From IMG/VR virus record IMGVR_UViG_3300032676_000779, positions 1 to 64,000 of that record: a stretch of 64,000 nucleotides of DNA, one strand, 5' to 3'. This stretch comes from a virus. The notes under the pieces were generated by a model. It did not search any database. It was not told the DNA's origin and worked only from the letters and a program-made list of their open reading frames with translations. The translations under genes and the position numbers were made by a program. Shown here piece after piece: positions 31,058 to 37,410 of this stretch (its first letter is position 1; each line of letters starts with the position of its first letter).

Positions 31058-32324
31058 AAATGGCCCATTGACCGAAGGGCGGGTGAGGATCGGGGTCACC
31101 GTGAATGATCCAAGTCGTATCACAGTAATTTTGATCGCCCCAGCTGCCGCAAGGATACCCGTCCGTGAAGACGATCAGACGAGCCGGAACTCGTCCTGCT
31201 TCCTTAAGGTCATCGAATACGCAGTCAAAGTCAGTGCCACCGCCACCGAACAGTTGATACTCCTCAATGTTTTCCATGTTTTCAGAAGAAAATTCTTGAG
31301 TGTTATAGACCTTAGTGTCGAATGTCGAGACCCGAAGGCTGTAGCCATCGAACGCATCCATCATGCCGGCAACTTCCGAAAGAAACTGCATACCTTGCTT
31401 CTGCGAGATAGAACCTGACATGTCGATATAAATGTCAACGTCAATTTCTTCGCCAGGATTCATGCCGGGCATGACAGCGTCCATGTGCCAGCTGCGACGA
31501 GAAGGACGCATCCAAGTATAATCAGACTTGATAGCAGAGGTCAGATTAGTTTGGATCAATTCGCGCCAGGGCATGATCGGGCTAGTCAGTTGCTTGATCA
31601 TGCGTTCAACGCCCTTCGGAACAGTGCCAGCCTCAGCCGTAGAAGCAGCGTTGATTACCGCTTGACGGACCTCTTGACGAATGCGGTCCTTTTCTTCCTG
31701 AGAAAGCTTGGGGCGGCCCTTGCCAGGTTTGTCGCCGCCTGCGCGGCCGTCGCCGTCGTCGTCACCGTCAACGTGATCGTCCAACATCTTGTCGAGGAGA
31801 TCCTCAATATTGATGTACTTGACATTCTTCATGAGGTCATCGTAGATGGCTTCTGCGGCCCAGTTTTCGTACTTAGACTCATACAAGCAAGGCACAGTAG
31901 TAATAAATTCGCCCACGCGGTGACGCTTCAAGTCTGCGTTGACTGCATAGTCATCAGCGATGTTCCAGATTTCCGGATCACGATTGTCACGACGACCCAT
32001 GTGATCGTAGACCACGTGCAGAACTTCGTGACCAACGAGGAATTCAACTTCCTTCGTCTTGAGCATCATGATGAAGCGAGAGTTATAGTAAAATCTCAGA
32101 CCGTCGGTCGCAGCAGTCGGACACCATTCGTCCGCATTAGTAAGAGCAAGACGAGTAGCAAGGTTGCCGAAAAACGCATGACGCAGAAGGAGACCGATGC
32201 GTGCCGTAACAAGACGTTCGCGGGCTTGAGCATCAATCTTAGGATCCATAGGACCGATAAGATTTTCGTACTTCTTGCTGCGAGTACGCTTGCTCTTTTT
32301 AGTAGGGGTAATTACGGCGCTCAT
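31035..32324 (-). CDS. VWA/metallopeptidase-like protein (DUF2201 type)
   Basis: 429 residues. The N-terminal half has a zinc-peptidase-like helix VGHEVLHVVYDHMGRR (HExxH) with DPEIWNIADDYAVN. An acidic Gly/Asp linker follows near residues 190-205, then a VWA domain with a MIDAS: IYIDMSGSIS (DxSxS), FGGGGTDF (Thr) and VFTDGYPC (Asp). Such proteins pair with MoxR ATPases, as here. The ATPase would remodel a target bound by the VWA partner. Target in phage biology unknown. It has its own promoter after a terminator. Confidence 0.85.
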   Translation of the reverse strand: MSAVITPTKKSKRTRSKKYENLIGPMDPKIDAQARERLVTARIGLLLRHAFFGNLATRLALTNADEWCPTAATDGLRFYYNSRFIMMLKTKEVEFLVGHEVLHVVYDHMGRRDNRDPEIWNIADDYAVNADLKRHRVGEFITTVPCLYESKYENWAAEAIYDDLMKNVKYINIEDLLDKMLDDHVDGDDDGDGRAGGDKPGKGRPKLSQEEKDRIRQEVRQAVINAASTAEAGTVPKGVERMIKQLTSPIMPWRELIQTNLTSAIKSDYTWMRPSRRSWHMDAVMPGMNPGEEIDVDIYIDMSGSISQKQGMQFLSEVAGMMDAFDGYSLRVSTFDTKVYNTQEFSSENMENIEEYQLFGGGGTDFDCVFDDLKEAGRVPARLIVFTDGYPCGSWGDQNYCDTTWIIHGDPDPHPPFGQWAIYDDHRKS

Positions 32325-32353
32325 GAATGTGTCCTTTGATTAAGTTATAAGAC

Positions 32354-32382
32354 AATATAACAGAATGCGGCATGATATGCAA
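32354..32382 (-). promoter_or_regulatory. Sigma70-type promoter of the VWA gene
   Basis: TTGCAT (32382-32377) and TATATT (32359-32354) on the minus strand, 17-base spacer, right after a terminator. Confidence 0.65.
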
Positions 32383-32392
32383 TAGATAATAG

Positions 32393-32426
32393 AAAAAAGG
32401 GGAGGGACTGTCTCTAATCCCTCCCC
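32393..32426 (-). terminator. Rho-independent terminator after the MoxR gene
   Basis: Minus strand GGGGAGGGA, 10-base loop, TCCCTCCCC, then TTTTTT. A textbook terminator separating the MoxR and VWA transcripts. Confidence 0.88.
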
Positions 32427-32439
32427 AGGAGCCGCTGAC

Positions 32440-33540
32440 TTAGTTGCCAGCTTCTACAATGTACTTGCCGTACTTCTTGTAGAATTCATCAAAGTTACGC
32501 AGTTGCGAGGGCTCAAGCGGCAGCTTGTAAGTCTTGAGGGCGATCTTAGCGCCCATGACCACCAGTTCCGTCTCGAAATTATTCATGATGTATTCGATGA
32601 AGTTGCTGCCCATTTCATGGAACTTCTTGTTGTCCACACGCTTGTTTTCGAGAGCGTCCTTCAGTTCATAGCACATGGAGATCGTCAACGAGTACATAGC
32701 CGAGATTTCCTTGACCTTAAGATCCTTGACCCTACCTTCAAGAATGTCAGCCGGGTCAGGCATCTGACCAGCAACTCGACGGTGAGCCATGAACTTCGTT
32801 GCGAGACCATCACCGATCGCGCCGGCAACGAGATTGAACAGAGTATCGTTATCCACGTTTTGTTCGTCAACGAGCAGATCGCTCACGAAAGTCCAAGAAC
32901 GAGGAGTAGCGAAGGCTCGACTGGAGCTCTTAGCGTCGAAGTCATAACCGTCTTGCTTAGAGAAAGACAGATAGCCGACAACGTCCTTGTGAATGTTCTT
33001 GTTGACCGCCCAAATCTGCCAAGAAGCGAAATCATACTTCATTTCGAGGTGAACGAAGCGATTAGCAAGGGGCATGGGCATACGATACGTGACACCCTTG
33101 TCACTGTCACGGTTGCCAGCAGCAACGATGACGACGTTATCGGGGAGGACGTACTTACCGACTCGACGGTTCAGAACCAGCTGATAGCCAGCAGCTTGCA
33201 CCGAAGGGGGAGCAGAGTTCATTTCATCGAGGAACAGAACGACGATCGGATATTGATCGGCGACTTCTTGACTGGGCAGATCGACGGGCTCAGCCCAATC
33301 CATCTTGCCGATGTACTTATTGTAGAAGGGAATACCGCGAATGTCAGTAGGTTCCATCTGCGCCATACGCAGATCAAACATGATACCACCGAGTTCGTCA
33401 GTGATTTCCTGAACGACTTCCGACTTGCCGATGCCCGGAGGACCCCAGAGGAAGACAGGACGCTTTGCCTTGAAAGCAGTGAGGATGGCCTTTCGGGCCT
33501 GAGTAGAAGTAATCGTGTGAGTGTCAATATCACGAGACAT
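32440..33540 (-). CDS. MoxR-family AAA+ ATPase
   Basis: 366 residues. Walker A FLWGPPGIGKSEV (near residue 35), the MoxR-type RMAQMEPTDIRGIPF, Walker B VVLFLDEMNSAPP, sensor-1 VIVAAGNRDSD and an Arg finger region MPMPLANRFVHLEM. A C-terminal lid follows. It has a promoter, a leader of about 60 bases and a terminator of its own, so it is separately controlled from its VWA partner downstream. Confidence 0.9.
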   Translation of the reverse strand: MSRDIDTHTITSTQARKAILTAFKAKRPVFLWGPPGIGKSEVVQEITDELGGIMFDLRMAQMEPTDIRGIPFYNKYIGKMDWAEPVDLPSQEVADQYPIVVLFLDEMNSAPPSVQAAGYQLVLNRRVGKYVLPDNVVIVAAGNRDSDKGVTYRMPMPLANRFVHLEMKYDFASWQIWAVNKNIHKDVVGYLSFSKQDGYDFDAKSSSRAFATPRSWTFVSDLLVDEQNVDNDTLFNLVAGAIGDGLATKFMAHRRVAGQMPDPADILEGRVKDLKVKEISAMYSLTISMCYELKDALENKRVDNKKFHEMGSNFIEYIMNNFETELVVMGAKIALKTYKLPLEPSQLRNFDEFYKKYGKYIVEAGN

Positions 33541-33611
33541 GTTTATATAGCTCCTTAAGTTTGTTAAAAAACGAGATTGAGATTTGTTTCCTGTTGGTCA
33601 ATCTATGATTA

Positions 33612-33640
33612 AAAATAACGCAGCTAGAAAGCTAAGTCAA
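33612..33640 (-). promoter_or_regulatory. Sigma70-type promoter of the MoxR gene
   Basis: TTGACT (33640-33635) and TATTTT (33617-33612) on the minus strand, 17-base spacer, with a leader of about 65 bases to the start at 33540. Confidence 0.6.
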
Positions 33641-33663
33641 CCGCTTTTTTGTTTCTGAATGTT

Positions 33664-33933
33664 TCAAGCCATCAACTGCGCAATGAGTAGCAATTGAGCT
33701 AAGTAGGACATGGCAGTTTGGATCTCCGCCTTCTTCTTATTACGTGCGATAGTCCAACGAGAGCGGGGGCCGGTTCTCCTTGCATACACCTCAAGTTTGC
33801 TTAGTTCTGAAATCAGACCATACAGATTAATATGTAACCTGTGCAAGTCGGAATTATAAGGAAGTCGGTTGAGTTGTTTAGTTAGATCGACTAGGACAGT
33901 CTGCGCTTCGATGGAGTCTAGAAATGTAATCAT
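33664..33933 (-). CDS. Small helical protein, unknown function
   Basis: 89 residues, all-helical: VLVDLTKQLNRLPYNSDLHR, then SELSKLEVYARRTGPRSRW and a hydrophobic C-terminal helix (AMSYLAQLLLIAQLMA). The last helix could be membrane-associated. First gene after a TTGACA-type promoter. Function unknown. Confidence 0.6.
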   Translation of the reverse strand: MITFLDSIEAQTVLVDLTKQLNRLPYNSDLHRLHINLYGLISELSKLEVYARRTGPRSRWTIARNKKKAEIQTAMSYLAQLLLIAQLMA

Positions 33934-33939
33934 GTCCGC

Positions 33940-33968
33940 ACATTAATAAGCATTTGGGTAAATGTCAA
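33940..33968 (-). promoter_or_regulatory. Sigma70-type promoter
   Basis: TTGACA (33968-33963) and TAATGT (33945-33940) on the minus strand, 17-base spacer, overlapping the 3' end of the 33965 gene. Confidence 0.6.
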
Positions 33969-34543
33969 CCCCAGCCCAAACTCGCATTGTTTTTTTGTGC
34001 GAATTGAATAATCTGAATGAGTCTGTCCACGTACTTATTAATCTGATCTTGACTGAGGCCATAGTCGTGCATCGTTGGGCCGCGACCTATATGTGTGATT
34101 CCATGGTCATCTGTCCATTGATGTGTCGGGCCACGTTCTTGTTTAGGCTCTCTGGTGTACTGCTGAGCACCTTTGTTTTTAAGCAGTATCAATCGACGCA
34201 TTATGTTAGATAAGTCTTTATTATGAATGACACCTGAATAATCCGGATCCAAACCTAACATTTCTTGAATAATTTTACCATTGGCGTTACTGACCGAAAG
34301 CTCCGGCGCATCTGAAAAAGTTTCCTCTTCGTACCCTTTGCCGCCGCAGAATACGCAAGGAAATTCGCCGTTTGAATATGTTCCCTTGCCTGTACCTTTG
34401 CAGTCAGGACATTCGTGTTTCTCTTTGCGTTCCCAATCAGAACCAGTCCAATACGTTTCGCCGGCATGTTCCCCTTTAGTAAAAGATTTTTCTACTACAG
34501 GATTAAACGTCATTCCTTCGTTCAGTACATCTTTGATTTTCAT
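33965..34543 (-). CDS. DnaJ-type zinc-ribbon protein, possible head-packaged
   Basis: 192 residues. The N-terminus MKIKDVLNEGMTF resembles a capsid-targeting peptide with an L-x-E cleavage point. A CxxCxGxG pair follows: CPDCKGTGKGTYSNGEFPC and VFCGGKG, the zinc ribbon of DnaJ. The C-terminal region has IGRGPTMHDYGLSQDQINKY and ends NNASLGWG. Directly precedes (3' of) the 34545 gene with a one-base gap. Function unknown; a virion chaperone-like role is speculative. Confidence 0.65.
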   Translation of the reverse strand: MKIKDVLNEGMTFNPVVEKSFTKGEHAGETYWTGSDWERKEKHECPDCKGTGKGTYSNGEFPCVFCGGKGYEEETFSDAPELSVSNANGKIIQEMLGLDPDYSGVIHNKDLSNIMRRLILLKNKGAQQYTREPKQERGPTHQWTDDHGITHIGRGPTMHDYGLSQDQINKYVDRLIQIIQFAQKNNASLGWG

Positions 34544-34544
34544 G

Positions 34545-36578
34545 TTAAATCTTTCCGTTAGGATTGGCTTGTGGAGGTATACCTGCCCGTGATGTTAGCC
34601 ATCCGAATGCCTTAGCATTTTTCTTTATTGCGTTCGGTTTCACGTCTACCGTAAGCGCGGTTTTAAAACGAGGATCGTTCTTTTGGGAATTGCTTGGAAT
34701 GTACCCTGAGGCTTCGGTTAGCGCTTGATAGAAAGTAGACGCAGGCTTGTTCCAGTTTGTTTCACTACGAATTACTCGCTGTACGCTCGGATCAAACGGA
34801 TCAGCATCAGTAAACCATCCCGGGTTGTCATCACCGTACTGGTCTTTGGCGATATCTAACAGCGTGTTAGGTGTCACGACCCCTGTGCCATCATAATATT
34901 TGCCGTTATATTCAACTACAACATGATACAAGTCAGCTTCGTTGGCTACAATATCAGAAGGGGTTCCTAAATTATTAGCATCATTAAACAGCAAACCCAG
35001 CGTGACCGGGATTCCATCCTCTTTCAATTTTTTTGCTAAAGCCAACGAGAACATTCCACAGTTTCCACCGTATAATGCATCTTCGCCCATTCTTTCTCTT
35101 GCTTTATCGACAAGAGATAATACAGGATCATTCTTTTGGGCACTGTTTGGAATGTATCCTGAGTCTTTGTTTACGTTACCTGATTGTTGTTTTTTTTTGG
35201 TCAATCTGAATCCCACAGAATTACCGTATGTAGGATCTCTATACGAATATGGTCCACCAACTTCATATGGAAACTCTTTTGACAGACGTTTTGCCATACT
35301 AGTGTACAGCTTAACCTTTGTGGGTTCGTCTGCATAACATCCAAATGAGATTGAAGACGGTGAATTTTCTTTTATGTATGAACGAAGAATTGTAGCGATA
35401 GTAGACATTACCTTAATAGAGTCGCCGGTTTTAGTGATGCGAAATCTATCATCATTGCTAGACTGTCCCGCAGCATGAAATCGCAAACTAACTCCACCGT
35501 ACATAACTTTAAGTTCAACTATATATTTTATATTATTTGCTGCTGTAAATTGGTACTCTAGCATGTGAGGTCCGCTAGAAGTTAGAGTATACGGATAAGG
35601 AGCATCTGCTAGTTCAGTTAAAGTCTGTTCCTCCAAAGAAGCCTTAGCTAACTTGTCATAATACTTCGGATCCTCGCTGATATGATCCAATGCAATCTCT
35701 CGCGCAATGTCTTTATGACTAGTATGTTCTAGTTCGACCTTTATACCTTTGTCCAGTTGCTTTGCTATGGACATTCGGTCTACACCGTGTTTTCTAGCCA
35801 GTTCATCTACGGTGAGGGTTGGTTTATCTAGTAGCTGGTCATCTTCTTCGATGCTTAGCTTTTTACTGTGTAGAGAATCACGCACTGCATATAGGTCATC
35901 GATTCCGCCTTGCGCACGAATTGCTTTATATGCAAGATTTTCTGGACTAAATTCGCCACCTGTGTCAAGACCTGCCTGGCGATATCTCTTAATTAGCTTA
36001 ATAGCTTTGTTGACACGATCTTCATCTTTAGTCTTTACTGCTAGACTGATTAGGTCGGTTAATTGATCGTACTTTGCTTTGGTAGCATTTTGATCTAGAT
36101 TGGCTGTTTTTCTTTTAGGAATCTTGATCCACTTGTCATGAAGCAGGCTGTATTCACCTAATGATACGACCGGCTCTGCGGCATTCTGCGCATATAGTTC
36201 GACTGGAATGCCATGCACTGTGATATCGTGCGAATCGTTATATAGAGTTTTCTTTGCTCTGAACAATTCCTGATAGACTTCATCGTCGTGTAGCTTGCTC
36301 ATATTCACAACAACGTGAAGGTCTAAGTCAGAATGAGGAGTATATGAGAAAGCTGCGTTAGATCCAGATATAGTTACGTCAACCACATCAAGATCACCTA
36401 CGCCCAATTGGCTCACAAAATCTTTTGCTATGACTAATAATTGGTCTCTGACCAATGGATCAAGCTGGTCATTCTTCCAAAGCTTTGGGTTTAGTTTGGT
36501 GTGGAATTTGACCGCATCTGATAATTTAAAAGAATGAAGTTCGTTGATGTCCATACTGTATTTAGTAATGAACATCAA
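34545..36578 (-). CDS. Large protein with nucleotidyltransferase-like domain
   Basis: 677 residues. Near residues 65-90 the segment TISGSNAAFSYTPHSDLDLH carries the GS...DxD signature of pol-beta nucleotidyltransferases, with VELYAQNAAEPV behind it. The middle includes a HTH-like DELARKHGVDRMSIAKQLDK. A region with GGNCGMFSLALAKKL and DLYHVVVEYNGKYYDGTG resembles a papain-like Cys/His pair. Twice it carries GYIP...QKNDP (near 485 and 630), a tag found in several T4-like virion proteins. Likely multidomain and possibly injected; the roles are inferred. Confidence 0.65.
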   Translation of the reverse strand: MMFITKYSMDINELHSFKLSDAVKFHTKLNPKLWKNDQLDPLVRDQLLVIAKDFVSQLGVGDLDVVDVTISGSNAAFSYTPHSDLDLHVVVNMSKLHDDEVYQELFRAKKTLYNDSHDITVHGIPVELYAQNAAEPVVSLGEYSLLHDKWIKIPKRKTANLDQNATKAKYDQLTDLISLAVKTKDEDRVNKAIKLIKRYRQAGLDTGGEFSPENLAYKAIRAQGGIDDLYAVRDSLHSKKLSIEEDDQLLDKPTLTVDELARKHGVDRMSIAKQLDKGIKVELEHTSHKDIAREIALDHISEDPKYYDKLAKASLEEQTLTELADAPYPYTLTSSGPHMLEYQFTAANNIKYIVELKVMYGGVSLRFHAAGQSSNDDRFRITKTGDSIKVMSTIATILRSYIKENSPSSISFGCYADEPTKVKLYTSMAKRLSKEFPYEVGGPYSYRDPTYGNSVGFRLTKKKQQSGNVNKDSGYIPNSAQKNDPVLSLVDKARERMGEDALYGGNCGMFSLALAKKLKEDGIPVTLGLLFNDANNLGTPSDIVANEADLYHVVVEYNGKYYDGTGVVTPNTLLDIAKDQYGDDNPGWFTDADPFDPSVQRVIRSETNWNKPASTFYQALTEASGYIPSNSQKNDPRFKTALTVDVKPNAIKKNAKAFGWLTSRAGIPPQANPNGKI

Positions 36579-36600
36579 CTAACTTCACTTATATAAAGAA

Positions 36601-36972
36601 TTAACGACTGCCGATTGGTTGTCCATTAACCGCAACAGATACGAGCGAGCCACCGTTCGTGCCATCCTTAAGAGGATGTACAACTACGACAGCCTTATCG
36701 CCGGACTTCAATGAAGTGCGCTTCCAACCGGAACGTGATAGACCATTTGGGCTACCGCCTTCGATTGACCATTCAACTGGCTTACCAGAGGAATCAGTCA
36801 CAATTAGTTGAATCCAAGAATGCGGATTAGTCCATTGAAATTCTTTTACTGTTCCTTCCAATGTCACCGACTTTTGGTTGTCGAACATTGCGAACGAGTG
36901 GTGTGCGGATGCAGGTGCAGCCAAACTTAGTGCTACCAATGCAGCGATTGCAATAATTGACTTGTTTTTCAT
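36601..36972 (-). CDS. DUF6152-type exported protein, host-like
   Basis: 123 residues from the ATG at 36972 (AGGAG 8 bases upstream). A signal peptide MKNKSIIAIAALVALSLAAP with cleavage after ASA precedes HHSFAMFDNQKSVTLEGTVK and EFQWTNPHSWIQLIV, EWSIEGGSPNGLSRSGW, HPLKDGTNGGSLVSV. This is the DUF6152 pattern, periplasmic proteins common in proteobacteria and, as far as I know, not a usual phage gene. It has a late promoter and lies next to the tmRNA. Function unknown. Confidence 0.8.
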   Translation of the reverse strand: MKNKSIIAIAALVALSLAAPASAHHSFAMFDNQKSVTLEGTVKEFQWTNPHSWIQLIVTDSSGKPVEWSIEGGSPNGLSRSGWKRTSLKSGDKAVVVVHPLKDGTNGGSLVSVAVNGQPIGSR

Positions 36973-36981
36973 GATTTGTTC

Positions 36982-37016
36982 TCCTAACATGTCAAAATTA
37001 TTTATGACCTATAGGA
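36982..37016 (-). promoter_or_regulatory. Late promoter with ribosome-binding-site hairpin
   Basis: CATAAATA at 37006-36999 (minus). TCCTA...GTCA upstream pairs with TGAC...TAGGA downstream (5 + 4 bp with an interior loop); the right arm contains the AGGAG site of the DUF6152 gene. Confidence 0.55.
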
Positions 37017-37045
37017 CGATATATCATATTTAAAGGTTTTATAGG

Positions 37046-37375
37046 TGCTAGTTGATTCTGTTTCGAGGCTCAACTAGCAAAGCCCAAAAGACTTATGCGG
37101 CTAACGCAAGGCCTTCATATGCATCATTTTCGTTTGCATTTAGTAATTTGAACTGATTGACGGTCGTTTCTTACCGTGTTCTCCACTTTCCTACTAGCCG
37201 TGAATCGATACTATACGCCCCCATAAGAAAACACACGATGCTCTCCCCGTCTTCTCGGCAGCTACCCCGATATCCCGCTTCACAGAGCCAGCGTCCTGTT
37301 ATCGTGTGTTTACTGGTGGAGGCGAGGGGAATCGCACCCCTGTCTTCCCCGGTTTTAAGTCCGTATCAACGAACA
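37046..37375 (-). ncRNA. ssrA: Circularly permuted (two-piece) tmRNA
   Basis: Reading the minus strand: an acceptor piece comes first, with a T-arm AGGGG-TGCGATT-CCCCT and CGCCTCC-A-CCA ending at 37314. An intervening segment (37313-37223) has an 11-bp stem (37301-37311 with 37229-37239) that continues the acceptor stem. The coding piece then starts GGGGGCG at 37222, pairing with CGCCTCC and giving G3-U70, the alanine identity pair. The tag ORF is at 37137-37093 and a post-tag hairpin (CTAGTTGA/TCAACTAG, 37048-37077) follows. This order, 3' part before 5' part, defines permuted tmRNA as in alpha- and betaproteobacteria and some cyanobacteria. Ends are approximate. SmpB is not in the window; the host would supply it. 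Confidence 0.93.
37093..37137 (-). other. tmRNA proteolysis-tag reading frame ANENDAYEGLALAA
   Basis: Resume codon GCA at 37137-37135, then AAC GAA AAT ... GCG TTA GCC GCA TAA. The encoded tag ANENDAYEGLALAA ends in ALAA, the degron read by ClpXP-type proteases. A small hairpin (ACGGT/ACCGT) lies upstream where the first pseudoknot is expected. Confidence 0.92.
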
Positions 37376-37381
37376 AATACT

Positions 37382-37410
37382 ATTTAATCATATATGACAT
37401 TGCATGTCAA
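37382..37410 (-). promoter_or_regulatory. Sigma70-type promoter of the tmRNA
   Basis: TTGACA (37410-37405) overlaps the stop codon of the 37407 gene; TTAAAT (37387-37382) follows after 17 bases. The predicted start near 37375 would precede the acceptor piece by about 20 bases. Confidence 0.65.

Noticed and set aside
31485-32339. 284-codon open frame on the plus strand
   Set aside because: Antisense shadow of the VWA gene, whose minus-strand frame shows MIDAS and HExxH motifs.
32503-33558. 351-codon open frame on the plus strand
   Set aside because: It is antisense to the MoxR gene, has no ribosome-binding site and reads as composition without domains; the minus frame has full AAA+ motifs.
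37300-37380. Possible ordinary tRNA at the T-arm and CCA end
   Set aside because: Only a T-arm and 3' acceptor strand are present; the 5' strand and a tag frame lie downstream, which fits a permuted tmRNA, not a tRNA.
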